A DNA stretch of 20,448 nt from JAGOTP01 sp964359565 (GCA_964359565.1 CAYHTN010000018.1:1-20448); one strand, 5' to 3'. Positions 1-7,250 are shown, numbered from the stretch's first letter. Numbers and translations are program-made. Notes: generated by a model not told the origin, from the letters alone.

Positions 1-1
1 T

Positions 2-196
2 GGCCAAGCTTCAAACGCCTATGTTTGCACGATCGTCGTCCCTTCCTACGATGAATATGCCGCGAAAATTCTTGCGGCTGGCGGTGTCGTTGCCATGCCC
101 AAAATGGCTCTCGTCGGCATGGCCTGGCAAGGGTACTTCATAGATACCGAAGGAAACGTCTTCGGTCTTCATCAAGCGGATACGAACGCCAAATAG
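2..196 (+). CDS. VOC (glyoxalase/bleomycin-resistance) family protein, C-terminal part
   Basis: The reading frame is open from the left edge to a TAG at 194-196, so only the last 64 residues are present and the start lies outside the window. The visible part has a strand-helix-strand pattern and ends in GYFIDTEGNVFGLHQAD. That closely matches the end of vicinal-oxygen-chelate fold proteins, where the final strand carries a metal-ligand glutamate (here probably the E of DTEGN) followed by the N-x-F-G-[LV]-x-[QE]-x-D signature. Family members are small cytoplasmic metal-dependent enzymes or binding proteins with very varied substrates, so no reaction can be assigned. The gene is followed by its own hairpin terminator. 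VOC membership is fairly sure, function unknown. Confidence 0.8.
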   Translation, partial: GQASNAYVCTIVVPSYDEYAAKILAAGGVVAMPKMALVGMAWQGYFIDTEGNVFGLHQADTNAK

Positions 197-228
197 ACCA
201 AGGAACAGGACATCGATAGGTTCGCTTG

Positions 229-267
229 AAAAAAAGCGGGGTATGGGTTAACCTTATCCCGCTTTTG
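229..267 (+). terminator. Rho-independent terminator after the VOC gene
   Basis: AAAAGCGGG (232-240) pairs with CCCGCTTTT (258-266) around a loop that itself contains the palindrome GGGTTAACC. The right arm ends in TTTT and lies about 35 nt after the VOC stop codon. The A-run on the left side means it could also work in the opposite direction. Confidence 0.75.
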
Positions 268-277
268 AATCAAGCAA

Positions 278-395
278 GGACTTGATTATTTGAGTGAAGT
301 TCTAGGAGCAGACGAGCATGCGACGACCGGTAGCAGCGCTACCGCGAGGAGCAAGCGCAGGAAGCAACAACGAAATTCGCCAAATAATCAAATCC
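278..395. repeat. Long imperfect inverted repeat, possible structured RNA or small hairpin element
   Basis: GGACTTGATTATTTG at 278-292 is the reverse complement of CAAATAATCAAATCC at 381-395 with one mismatch. Pairing continues inward less perfectly (GTGAAGTTC near 293 against GAAATTCGC near 372). It ends in a perfect 7-bp stem, CGGTAGC-AGC-GCTACCG, in the middle of the stretch. The whole 118-nt segment between the VOC terminator and the tRNA could therefore fold as one long hairpin. It contains no convincing reading frame. It may be a small RNA, a processing structure ahead of the tRNA, or a palindromic repeat element. No direct repeat flanks it. Confidence 0.5.
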
Positions 396-401
396 TAAAA
401 A

Positions 402-477
402 GGGCCGTTAGCTTAGTTGGTAGAGCGCCGCCTTTGCAAGGCGGAGGTCGTCGGTTCGACTCCGACACGGTCCACCA
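402..477 (+). tRNA. tRNA-Ala (anticodon UGC)
   Basis: This is a complete 76-nt cloverleaf. The acceptor stem GGGCCGT pairs with ACGGTCC and contains the G3:U70 wobble that alanyl-tRNA synthetase recognises. The D arm is GCTTAGTTGGTAGAGC. The anticodon stem GCCTT-TGC-AAGGC reads the anticodon TGC. The T arm contains GGTTCGACTCC, and the discriminator A is followed by an encoded CCA (475-477). It is followed almost directly by a strong terminator, so the tRNA appears to end a single-gene transcript. Confidence 0.97.
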
Positions 478-480
478 TAT

Positions 481-509
481 AAAAACACCGCTTATAAAGT
501 GGTGTTTTT
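481..509 (+). terminator. Strong Rho-independent terminator after tRNA-Ala
   Basis: AAAAACACCGCTT (481-493) pairs over 13 bp (one G-T) with AAGTGGTGTTTTT (497-509) around a 3-nt loop. The U-tract is part of the right arm, and the structure starts 3 nt after the tRNA CCA end. It is symmetric enough to act in both directions. Confidence 0.85.
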
Positions 510-611
510 AGTTCCCGTGATTCACATTCAGAGTATTTTCGGAACTTACCCACTTGAATAAAGCTAAGAGAAACACAAAAACAAGATTGGTTTAGAGTAT
601 TTTTGTAGAAC

Positions 612-628
612 TGTGATAAGCTATCACA
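612..628. promoter_or_regulatory. Perfect palindrome before the orphan gene pair, possible operator
   Basis: TGTGATA-AGC-TATCACA is a perfect 7-bp inverted repeat ending 6 nt before the ATG at 635. It resembles a CRP/FNR-type site, but the spacing between TGTGA and TCACA is 7 rather than 6, so a CRP-family protein is not implied. The right half, TATCAC, could also serve as a -10 box for a leaderless transcript. The rest of 510-611 is AT-rich with no gene seen. Confidence 0.4.
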
Positions 629-634
629 TAGTTT

Positions 635-1123
635 ATGCCCGTTCTTTTATTTACTGCAAATAGAACCTTTCTTGGTTCTTTGAGCGTGCACAAGGGAGCA
701 TGCGAAGACCTAAGCTTAAACGAACAAGGCACCGCTCTTTTAAGAGAAGACATCCTCCTCTGGAAAAAGAAAGGAATCCCCACTCCTCGTTCTGTCCGAA
801 CCAAGGATAAAGATCGAGAGACCTGTCACCTCACGACAGAATACACACCTCTTCAATCTTCTCGAGCTCTCTTTGCGCTTGAAGCGTGGGCTCGTTTTCG
901 CGATCTTACCCTCCTCCTTGTACCCGACCCTCTCATGGTCTATTGGGAGGGAATTTCTACTTGGCCGCTTGAGCAACAGACACGATTTCAAGTTCTCTTT
1001 GGCCTGCTCCGTACCGAACGACGCTATCTTTCGAATTGGAATGACCTTTTTGAAGAAACACAGGCCTCATTCCAAGCACTGGCTTCGTCAGAACCTCATG
1101 CTATTTCTCAGACGATCGTATGA
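635..1123 (+). CDS. Hypothetical protein, 162 aa, first gene of an orphan pair
   Basis: I do not recognise this protein. It has no signal peptide or membrane segment and looks cytoplasmic. Residues 80-115 are rich in aromatic and hydrophobic positions (LFALEAWARFRDLTLLLVPD). The N-terminal part is polar, with a charged stretch around residues 45-60. The C-terminal helix-like region holds LFGLLRTERRYLSNWNDLFEE. The stop codon overlaps a possible ATG of the next gene (ATGA at 1120-1123), so the two are probably cotranscribed and may be translationally coupled. A palindrome lies just ahead of the start. The codon pattern matches the next gene and the frame has no internal problem, so the gene itself is likely real. 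Confidence 0.65.
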   Translation: MPVLLFTANRTFLGSLSVHKGACEDLSLNEQGTALLREDILLWKKKGIPTPRSVRTKDKDRETCHLTTEYTPLQSSRALFALEAWARFRDLTLLLVPDPLMVYWEGISTWPLEQQTRFQVLFGLLRTERRYLSNWNDLFEETQASFQALASSEPHAISQTIV

Positions 1124-1134
1124 GGGGAATAGAC

Positions 1135-2748
1135 ATGCCCACAGCTCCGAGGCGACGGAGGGGGAAAGAAAAGCCAAAGACAGGAGAGACGAGAGAAGCG
1201 ATTGTTCGTTCTTTTTTTCAAAATCTCGCCAGTGGCCGCTGTGGAACATGGCTTAAACGAGCGGCTGCCATCGGTACCGTTGTTGGCGCGATAAAATATA
1301 ACCGTGAAATTAGTGTTGGCGTAAGCAATCTCGCTTGGGACTCCGCCGTTTCTGTCGGTCTTCGCCATGAACGTCTCCCTACTCGCGTAGAAGGCTTTGA
1401 AGCCGCGGGTTATCGTTCTGAGCATATCAGCCAGGCGTTACTTCTCATGTTTGGACAGGAGGATGTAGAGCGCAATGTAGCGGTTTTTCGTTTTACAACA
1501 GAGCATATTCCCATGCCGGCTACCTATTCACGAGGAGGAAACGAGGGCGGTCATTGCACCCAATCAGCAGGTAGACGGCCATCAGAAGCAGTCCTCACGA
1601 TCGACGGTCTTCGTCCAGATACGACGATTAATCAGTTCCTAGACATACTCACGCATGAAATCGCGGGCCATGCCATTCTTGATCTAGAAAATGCGTACGA
1701 GATCCCGCATGAACACGAAATCGCGATTGATGAAGCACTCGATCGCGTGAGTGGAGAAGATTCTATCTATGCCTATGTCAACGGATATCATGATTACGCC
1801 GTCATCGTCAGCCAACAAGAAACACGCAAAGCCGAATTTATTGCAGAACTCGCGCGTGAAGTCTCTTCGTTTGCAGAAGATGCCGGCCCAGGAACCGAAC
1901 AACTTGATTGGAGAGCAAAAACTAAGCTTCAGCTTGCACGGGCCCATCCAACCGCAAGTGAGGAGACGATTGAGAGCGTGATGCGGGTTGTCGATGCAGT
2001 CGCAAACTGGAAAGGCGGATATGGGTATTGGGAACGGATGCAGGCTGGACGTCGAGAGGCATATGCGCTTTTAGAGAGAAATCAAAACGAGACACGAACG
2101 ACACAGGAACGGGAAGGATATCTTCGCCGCTATCGTGAAGGGATCGCTGCAAATCCTGACATGTCCTTTAAAACGACACTCATGCGTGCTTTTGAAGCTC
2201 GTCCAGAACAACTTCCACCCGCGTATCGCTTACTACAACGAAACCCCTTGCTGATTGCAAGAAGATATAATCACCACGATCCAGAATTCTCTCAGCAACA
2301 AGAGCTCGTAGAGGTCATTCATGATCTACAACAAGAACGGGATCGAGAACTACAACGATTAGCCAGAACCATTCATGATCCTGGATTACGTCACGTCTTT
2401 TTAGTCTACGCCCCTATGTTTGTCACAAGACTAGAAATGGCTCGTCCTTCGTTGACCGAAGTAGGCAGCTATAGGATAGATAGTATAATCGACGTCAACA
2501 TCCAAAATGCTTTAGATGTTGACTATCAAGTAAGACAACAACGTCATCGAACCGTACAGACCATAGAAAGCTTTTATCACGCCCTGTCTAGCTATATTGC
2601 TCTTGCGACTCTGGGTGAAGGACTAGATGCTCAAGTGAACCAAGAACGTATTCGAAGCGCCGAGCAATGGCTCCGACAAGATGAAGCGGTTCATGGAACC
2701 TCTTTACAGCGACCCCATCATCATTCAAGGCGCAGACGAGAACATTAA
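1135..2748 (+). CDS. Putative zinc metallopeptidase-like protein with HEIAGH motif
   Basis: This is a large orphan protein of 537 residues. From the chosen start, the motif HEIAGH lies at about residues 174-179, inside the hydrophobic context FLDILTHEIAGHAIL. It is followed about 20 residues later by EIAIDEALDRV, where a glutamate could be the third zinc ligand. That is the layout of HExxH zincins, but no known family is recognised. The N-terminus is strongly basic (PRRRRGKEKPK) and is followed by a weakly hydrophobic stretch, AAAIGTVVGAI, which could be a membrane anchor. The second half is charged and helical with many Arg, Glu and Gln, and the C-terminus is His/Arg rich (PHHHSRRRREH). The start at 1135 is preferred because GAGGGGA sits 7 nt upstream; an alternative ATG at 1120 overlaps the previous stop. 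Peptidase activity is inferred from the motif alone. Confidence 0.7.
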   Translation: MPTAPRRRRGKEKPKTGETREAIVRSFFQNLASGRCGTWLKRAAAIGTVVGAIKYNREISVGVSNLAWDSAVSVGLRHERLPTRVEGFEAAGYRSEHISQALLLMFGQEDVERNVAVFRFTTEHIPMPATYSRGGNEGGHCTQSAGRRPSEAVLTIDGLRPDTTINQFLDILTHEIAGHAILDLENAYEIPHEHEIAIDEALDRVSGEDSIYAYVNGYHDYAVIVSQQETRKAEFIAELAREVSSFAEDAGPGTEQLDWRAKTKLQLARAHPTASEETIESVMRVVDAVANWKGGYGYWERMQAGRREAYALLERNQNETRTTQEREGYLRRYREGIAANPDMSFKTTLMRAFEARPEQLPPAYRLLQRNPLLIARRYNHHDPEFSQQQELVEVIHDLQQERDRELQRLARTIHDPGLRHVFLVYAPMFVTRLEMARPSLTEVGSYRIDSIIDVNIQNALDVDYQVRQQRHRTVQTIESFYHALSSYIALATLGEGLDAQVNQERIRSAEQWLRQDEAVHGTSLQRPHHHSRRRREH

Positions 2749-2754
2749 AATCCT

Positions 2755-3978
2755 CTAGCGGAACGTAATCACTGACGCCAATTTTCTTCCAAGAGTAAAA
2801 ATCGCTTTCCCCTGGTACGCCAAACCGTTCGATCCACCAGCATCGAGGGCAAATCCGTTCGCGGCCCCGGCATTTAAGAGTGCTCGTCCCAAATCTTCGA
2901 CCGTGCCGACCGTGCTCACGTAGGCAACCTTGGTCCCATCCGCAGACAGACCTAGCCCACTCCGACGAACACTGAGCCAGAACTTATAGTCATTCGGATC
3001 CGACACTGGCATTTGCTCTTTGGTGCGTGGAGTCCCGCTCAAAAGAACCAATGGATAGTTAGAAACAGCGGTCTGAATTTGCTCGGCGTCCGGAACCCAA
3101 TGACGAATCGGATAATAAAAGGCGAAGGAACCGTCTTTCTTCTGAGCAATCATTCCCCCATCTCCCCAGGCCTTGTCCCAGCCATACATCGACTCCATCT
3201 TCCCATTGATGACGAGATCGCTCGAGACGGTATGGTAGTTCTGTTCATCCAATGGCTGCGAATAGGCATCAAAGTAGCCACCATTCAGAACGAGTGGAGT
3301 ATTGTTTGATCGTTTCAGATAACCTGAAAAGGCTTCGGCTCGAGCCTCAGCTTTACAATATTTGGGATAACGACATTCTTCGGTTGGTCGAATCGAATCA
3401 TGGCCCGTCACCACGTTCATCTGGACACCTTTTGAAACGTCCATGACAATCACATGGTCGGTATTCTTTTTTGTATAAGCAAAAGCCGAAGACGAGACCG
3501 GGGGAACAGGAATCGCTGCCGTAGATGGTATCGTGATGGATTGATGAACAGGCGGAACAGTTTTCTGGGGCTTCTGACGCGCTTCACGACGGAGGATGGC
3601 AAAGGAATCCTTGGTTCCATCAAAATAATAAAATCTCTGCTGAGAGGAGGAGAAATACCAAAGTCTGTTCGGATTCCCTTTCACTAACAACAGCTGCGAT
3701 CGAGGGATTGCACTTGTCGTGGTCGCCGCTTTAATCGTTCCCCATGCTTGTGCCGTTACTGTTTGTGCCAATGGCCTCAGTGCTCGTAATGCAGCCGCGG
3801 GTTGGGTCAAAAGATATCCTCGACCGGTTGTCGGATGAACATAAGAGAGAATCCCTTTGCTATCTTTCAGAAATCCGTCCTGCAGCTCGATCACCTGTTC
3901 AGCTCGCGTGCCTATCGGTACAGAGAGGACGGAACCGCAAACAAGGACCATCGCCCAAAGAACAAAGAAACGGCTCAT
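2755..3978 (-). CDS. Secreted phosphodiester glycosidase (NAGPA) family protein
   Basis: The 407-residue product starts with a signal peptide (MSRFFVLWAMVLVCGSVLS, then a likely cut near TRA-EQ). A region of about 160 residues with Tyr/Phe/Trp-rich short repeats follows (GYLLTQP, LWYFSSSQQRFYYFDG), then a Pro/Ser/Thr linker. The C-terminal catalytic-type domain holds the family hallmarks LVLNGGYFD, DLVINGK, a GDGGMIA block and the end motif ALDAGGSNGLAYQGK. These mark the domain of mammalian N-acetylglucosamine-1-phosphodiester alpha-N-acetylglucosaminidase and its bacterial relatives, which act on glycosyl phosphodiesters or cell-surface polymers. The substrate here is unknown. An in-frame ATG at 4062 would add 28 residues, but a promoter just upstream of 3978 makes the shorter start better. 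It converges on the preceding plus-strand gene with only a few bases between the two stops. Confidence 0.85.
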   Translation of the reverse strand: MSRFFVLWAMVLVCGSVLSVPIGTRAEQVIELQDGFLKDSKGILSYVHPTTGRGYLLTQPAAALRALRPLAQTVTAQAWGTIKAATTTSAIPRSQLLLVKGNPNRLWYFSSSQQRFYYFDGTKDSFAILRREARQKPQKTVPPVHQSITIPSTAAIPVPPVSSSAFAYTKKNTDHVIVMDVSKGVQMNVVTGHDSIRPTEECRYPKYCKAEARAEAFSGYLKRSNNTPLVLNGGYFDAYSQPLDEQNYHTVSSDLVINGKMESMYGWDKAWGDGGMIAQKKDGSFAFYYPIRHWVPDAEQIQTAVSNYPLVLLSGTPRTKEQMPVSDPNDYKFWLSVRRSGLGLSADGTKVAYVSTVGTVEDLGRALLNAGAANGFALDAGGSNGLAYQGKAIFTLGRKLASVITFR

Positions 3979-3990
3979 AAAGATATAAGC

Positions 3991-4019
3991 AGTATAGAGA
4001 ACGGGTCCGATCGGAACAA
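3991..4019 (-). promoter_or_regulatory. Promoter for the phosphodiester glycosidase gene
   Basis: Read on the minus strand, a -35 box TTGTTC (4014-4019) and a -10 box TATACT (3991-3996) are separated by exactly 17 bp. The predicted start of transcription is near 3984, which leaves a leader of only about six bases before the ATG at 3978. This supports that start codon over the upstream ATG at 4062, which lies before the promoter. Confidence 0.6.
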
Positions 4020-4044
4020 GGATGTTTAGAACATAGCGGTACAT

Positions 4045-4070
4045 AAAAGGGGCGTGTTGCACACGCCCCT
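4045..4070 (-). terminator. Rho-independent terminator after the doxX-like gene
   Basis: A perfect 10-bp stem (AGGGGCGTGT at 4048-4057 with ACACGCCCCT at 4061-4070) closes a 3-nt loop. Read on the minus strand it is followed by TTTTA and lies about 20 nt after the DoxX stop codon. Confidence 0.8.
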
Positions 4071-4089
4071 ACAAACAATCAAATCAGTC

Positions 4090-4575
4090 CTATTTCTTTC
4101 CTGACATCATCTTCGCATCATCCTTGTTGCAGCAACGACCACCATCTTCACAGCCTTTGCACATCATCGCGGCAAGACTATAGCGACCAGGACCCATGAG
4201 GAGAACCGCGAGAGACATGGCGAGGAGTGAAAGTGGCGCATCAATTCCTGGAAATTTAATTCCATGAACTGCTAAAATCGCTACCAACATCACAACGACG
4301 AGCAATCCGGAAGCGATCGTTGTCCCAATACCTGCGAGTAGTGCTATACCGCCAACGAATTCAGATAAGGCTGCAAGATAGGCAAATAACGCTGGAGCTG
4401 GAAAACCGATCTTGTCGATCATCCCCGTAAACGCTTCAATCCCAGGAGCTCCCCAGAGCTTTCCATAACCATGGAATACAAAGATTACGCCCAACGCAAC
4501 GCGCAGAGCAAGTAACGCCCAATCTTTCGCGTTCTTGCAGTTACAGACGCAGGAAAGGCCACATTTCATGTTCAT
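4090..4575 (-). CDS. DoxX-family membrane protein with cysteine clusters at both ends
   Basis: This 161-residue protein has four predicted membrane helices (about residues 20-40, 60-82, 85-110 and 113-132). It carries the DoxX signature RVALGVIFVFHGYGKLWG at the first helix and a GGIALLAG stretch in the second. DoxX proteins are small integral membrane proteins linked to redox homeostasis or quinone-related functions, and their biochemical role is often unclear. Both ends carry cysteines: C5, C9, C11 and C13 at the N-terminus, and C139, C142, C148 and C149 at the C-terminus. With four helices, both tails should lie on the same side of the membrane, so a shared metal or disulfide site is possible. 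The gene has its own promoter and terminator. A second start two codons later (MKCG) is equally possible. Confidence 0.85.
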   Translation of the reverse strand: MNMKCGLSCVCNCKNAKDWALLALRVALGVIFVFHGYGKLWGAPGIEAFTGMIDKIGFPAPALFAYLAALSEFVGGIALLAGIGTTIASGLLVVVMLVAILAVHGIKFPGIDAPLSLLAMSLAVLLMGPGRYSLAAMMCKGCEDGGRCCNKDDAKMMSGKK

Positions 4576-4609
4576 AATGAGAAAAAGAGGTTAAGAACCA
4601 AGTAGCTCT

Positions 4610-4638
4610 ATCATAGTCGCTCAGGGAACGAATGGGAA
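4610..4638 (-). promoter_or_regulatory. Possible promoter for the doxX-like gene
   Basis: On the minus strand, TTCCCA (4633-4638) and TATGAT (4610-4615) are 17 bp apart, each matching four or five of six consensus bases. Transcription would start near 4603 and give a leader of about 28 nt with no obvious Shine-Dalgarno sequence. Confidence 0.4.
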
Positions 4639-4655
4639 GGATGATCCCTCGCATG

Positions 4656-4676
4656 AAAAAGAGACCTCCTATCTCT
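4656..4676 (-). terminator. Weak terminator after the FemAB gene
   Basis: On the minus strand AGAGA (4672-4676) pairs with TCTCT (4660-4664) over a 7-nt loop and is followed by TTTT. The stem is short, so termination is probably partial. Confidence 0.35.
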
Positions 4677-4683
4677 TCTTTTC

Positions 4684-5706
4684 TCAACGCAAAACCGTTT
4701 TTGGGAATGCGAGCAAATAAAAAAGTCTGTTCACGGGCAGATCCCAAGTCCCGATCAGTTCGATCAGCTCCCCTCCCCAACCTTGTTTGAACCGGCTGAT
4801 CCCTTCCCAACTTTTTTTGTAATAGTAACTTGAAGTTAGTTCCGGGTTACACCCCCACAGATCATAGCGCTCGAGACCGGCCTGCCTTGCCGCTTGGATC
4901 GCCTCCCAATGGAGCAAGTACGGTGCCATCGCCTGACGCTCATGCGACGAAGAGGCGCCGTGAAGATACGTCAGGGTATCTCCATAAACGATCTCCATGT
5001 TTGCCGCTAAAATCTTGCCGTCTTTTTCGGCAAAACGAAGACGTGACATCCCGGATGCCGCTAAAGATTCATAGGTCGCGCGTAAGTAGGCATCTCCGTG
5101 CGGAGTAAAGGCATCGCGTTTACTTGTTTCTTTGGTAAGTCGCAAAAAACGTTCGATATCTTCTGGTTGATCGCCAACGCGAACAACGACCCCCTGTTTT
5201 TGTGCAACACGAATATTATAGCGTGTTTTCGAATGCATTTCCGCCAAGAGCTCTGCTTCGGTCTTACGAAGCGAAAGCACGCGCGTCGCCGCAGGACTTC
5301 GCGCAGACGTACGCACCATCCGAATAGGCATGATGTTTTTTCCGATATCAGAAGACAACATCGGTTCGAAACGAAAGAACAAGGCATGGTCAGGAAAATC
5401 CTGACCCGTCAGCTGCGTTAAAAAGGCATGAAAAAACTCCCGTTCTCGTCCCTTGGCAGCGGGAAGAAAGACGGGGCCACGAACGCCGACCCAATAACTC
5501 ATCCCAAAGGATCGTTTGTACTGCAGGAGCTGACAGACGACCAAGGGAACGCCTTGCTCTCTTAAGACGAAACGGCGAACCGTATTTCCTTGAGCTTCCT
5601 GAAAAACACCCCATTGCCAGGATTGAGGAAAGGCATTCCACGGCGATGTGTATACGAGCGCATCCCAGATCTCTGCGTCCTGAACGAGCTCTAACGAGAA
5701 AGACAT
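4684..5706 (-). CDS. FemAB-family aminoacyltransferase (lipid II/peptidoglycan bridge type)
   Basis: The 340-residue product has the double GNAT fold layout of FemA/FemB/FemX proteins. The N-terminal half contains PWNAFPQSWQWGVFQEAQG, then a VGVRGPVF strand. The second half contains LLAEMHSKTRYNIRVAQKQGV, which is the family hallmark where the chain turns into the second GNAT unit. It ends with YDLWGCNPE and GISRFKQGWGG, also typical. Known members add amino acids from aminoacyl-tRNA to the peptide side chain of cell-wall precursors at the inner face of the membrane. The amino acid used here cannot be told. The ATG at 5706 is chosen; a GTG two codons earlier (5712) abuts the ruvA stop codon. 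The gene follows ruvA directly and is probably cotranscribed with it. Confidence 0.85.
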   Translation of the reverse strand: MSFSLELVQDAEIWDALVYTSPWNAFPQSWQWGVFQEAQGNTVRRFVLREQGVPLVVCQLLQYKRSFGMSYWVGVRGPVFLPAAKGREREFFHAFLTQLTGQDFPDHALFFRFEPMLSSDIGKNIMPIRMVRTSARSPAATRVLSLRKTEAELLAEMHSKTRYNIRVAQKQGVVVRVGDQPEDIERFLRLTKETSKRDAFTPHGDAYLRATYESLAASGMSRLRFAEKDGKILAANMEIVYGDTLTYLHGASSSHERQAMAPYLLHWEAIQAARQAGLERYDLWGCNPELTSSYYYKKSWEGISRFKQGWGGELIELIGTWDLPVNRLFYLLAFPKTVLR

Positions 5707-5712
5707 AGTCAC

Positions 5713-6270
5713 TTATTTCGCGAGTGAACGGAGGGCTTCACGAACGCGGTCAGACGTATTAGTAAGTTCCGGAGAAAGGAGCTTCACCGCTTCTCGTGCC
5801 TGCGCGACGGGATATCCAAGACCTTGTAGGGCCTGAATCACTTCTTGATCCATTGGCGAACTTTCGGCGAGTTCGACCAACTGACCTTTAAGTTCTAAGA
5901 TAATTTTTTGCGCGGTTTTTTTCCCAACTCCTGGAACAGAGGTGAGCATCACGAGATCTCCGGACATGATGGCACGGCGCACGGTATCAGCTGAACCAAT
6001 CCCTAAAATGGTCATGGCGACCTTTGGACCAACGCCTGAGATACTGAGGAGCTGATCAAATAAACTTAAATCAGCCGAAGAAAGAAAGCCGTATAAATCT
6101 CGCACGTCTTCACGAACATGATCATGAATATAAAAGGAGACCTCCTCTCCCGTACGCACGAGTGCGAGCACCGAAGCTGAAACGAGTACGCGATATCCCA
6201 CTCCATATACTTCAACTAATACACTGTTTGTCGCGTACTCAAGTACGATCCCCCGGAGTGATCCAATCAT
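5713..6270 (-). CDS. ruvA: Holliday junction branch migration complex subunit RuvA
   Basis: The 185-residue product matches RuvA along its length. Residues 1-62 form the OB-fold domain, starting MIGSLRGIVLEY and including VGYRVLVS and the DLYGF strand. Two helix-hairpin-helix motifs follow (SISGVGPKVAM near 76-86 and SVPGVGKKTAQKI near 111-123). A C-terminal domain of about 45 residues (QALQGLGYP through REALRSLAK) would contact RuvB. The tetramer binds four-way DNA junctions and recruits the RuvB motor during recombinational repair. Neither ruvB nor ruvC is in this window. The promoter lies immediately upstream and the femAB-type gene follows within a few bases. Confidence 0.96.
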   Translation of the reverse strand: MIGSLRGIVLEYATNSVLVEVYGVGYRVLVSASVLALVRTGEEVSFYIHDHVREDVRDLYGFLSSADLSLFDQLLSISGVGPKVAMTILGIGSADTVRRAIMSGDLVMLTSVPGVGKKTAQKIILELKGQLVELAESSPMDQEVIQALQGLGYPVAQAREAVKLLSPELTNTSDRVREALRSLAK

Positions 6271-6279
6271 ATGTTAGGG

Positions 6280-6308
6280 AGTGTACGTAATGAGATGAAG
6301 GAAGGCAA
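6280..6308 (-). promoter_or_regulatory. Promoter for ruvA, nearly leaderless
   Basis: On the minus strand TTGCCT (6303-6308) and TACACT (6280-6285) are 17 bp apart. Transcription would start around 6273, within about five bases of the ruvA ATG. Confidence 0.5.
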
Positions 6309-6340
6309 AATGGCAAGAGAATCTCTTTCTATTTCTTGCC
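6306..6340 (-). terminator. Possible terminator overlapping the end of the beta-protein gene
   Basis: GGCAAGA (6312-6318) pairs with TCTTGCC (6334-6340) over a 15-nt loop. The structure spans the stop codon of the gene ending at 6329, and on the minus strand it is followed by ATTTTG. The T-tract is weak. Confidence 0.35.
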
Positions 6341-7216
6341 AGGCGTAGAAGTCAACAAAGGAATAGGAGCTGGTTCTTTTACGTCAATGACAAACGGGAA
6401 CGTTTTTAAGGCGCCCGCGATATTAAATTCGGCATAAGCCAGGTAGATCCCCCGTTCTGGAAAGATGGTTTTAAACGAGAGTTGTCCATCCTCAGGTTGA
6501 CGATCTGCCAGTGCCTGCACACGAATATATCGATCCGGTCGACCCCGTTGCAGGATGGTCACGTGACCAAAACCGCCCAGCAATGGCCCGATCTCTTGAA
6601 CCGTTTGCCCACGCTGCTCGAGAGTAAACGTGAGTTTGGTGGTTGTTCCTGTCGTGAGCATAGGAGGGACGAAGGCAACCCTTGCCGTTACCCCATCAAC
6701 GATGACGGTTGAAGAGGTATTCATGGAGGGTAATAATTTCGTCATCCCTAAACCCGGAACGATGAACATCGTGTGTAGAGTCGTGTGCTTTTCGCCCATG
6801 GGTTGATAATCGAGATAAAGATGATACGAGCCTCCTTCACGAAAACGGGGGCGAAGCGTCCAACCCTCTCGTGCAGGCTCTGGGTAGAGGTGCTGAAACT
6901 CACTTAGATCCTCTCGCACCAAGAAGGCATGGATCTTTTTTTCTTGAATGAGTACTAAGTCGTCTGTGCTTAGAGCCGTTCCGGTTTGAGATCGTAATAA
7001 AAAGGATAAGGTATTTTCACCGACTCGAGGTCCTAATGGTCTGGTCCAAACCAGCTGCTCCCCCGCTTCTTTCGTCTCGATTGAAGGGACTGTATCATCC
7101 GCGGATATCTGAGACATGACTCGATCGATGGAAACGCGTGGCGACCAAGAGACACATCCTGTACCCATTACCACCACAAGTCCAAAACAAATGACCAAAC
7201 GAGAGATGGATACCAT
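6329..7216 (-). CDS. Exported beta-rich protein, probable lipoprotein
   Basis: From the ATG at 7216 the product has 295 residues and begins with a clear export signal, MVSISRLVICFGLVVVMGTGC. The cysteine after MGTG could be lipidated, although glycine at -3 makes the lipobox imperfect. The mature part reads as two or three Ig-like beta domains. The first contains IHAFLVREDLSEFQHLYPE followed by GWTLRPRFREGGSYHLYLDYQP. I associate that pattern with extracytoplasmic YtkA/FixH-like domains often found near copper and other heavy-metal proteins, where the histidines may bind metal. The related segments GHVTILQ and GIYLAYAEF recur near the end. A GTG at 7237 is an alternative start. No metal gene is adjacent, although a ZIP transporter lies a few kilobases away. 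Function is unknown; extracytoplasmic location is likely. Confidence 0.7.
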   Translation of the reverse strand: MVSISRLVICFGLVVVMGTGCVSWSPRVSIDRVMSQISADDTVPSIETKEAGEQLVWTRPLGPRVGENTLSFLLRSQTGTALSTDDLVLIQEKKIHAFLVREDLSEFQHLYPEPAREGWTLRPRFREGGSYHLYLDYQPMGEKHTTLHTMFIVPGLGMTKLLPSMNTSSTVIVDGVTARVAFVPPMLTTGTTTKLTFTLEQRGQTVQEIGPLLGGFGHVTILQRGRPDRYIRVQALADRQPEDGQLSFKTIFPERGIYLAYAEFNIAGALKTFPFVIDVKEPAPIPLLTSTPGKK

Positions 7217-7250
7217 ACGTGTTCGATATGATGCCACAGCTTGGAAAAAA

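Noticed and set aside
290..511. 73-aa frame across the hairpin and tRNA-Ala
   Set aside because: It reads through the tRNA gene and its terminator, so it cannot be a real protein.
612..628. CRP binding site
   Set aside because: TGTGA and TCACA are 7 bp apart instead of 6 and no CRP-like gene is seen; kept only as an unspecified palindrome.
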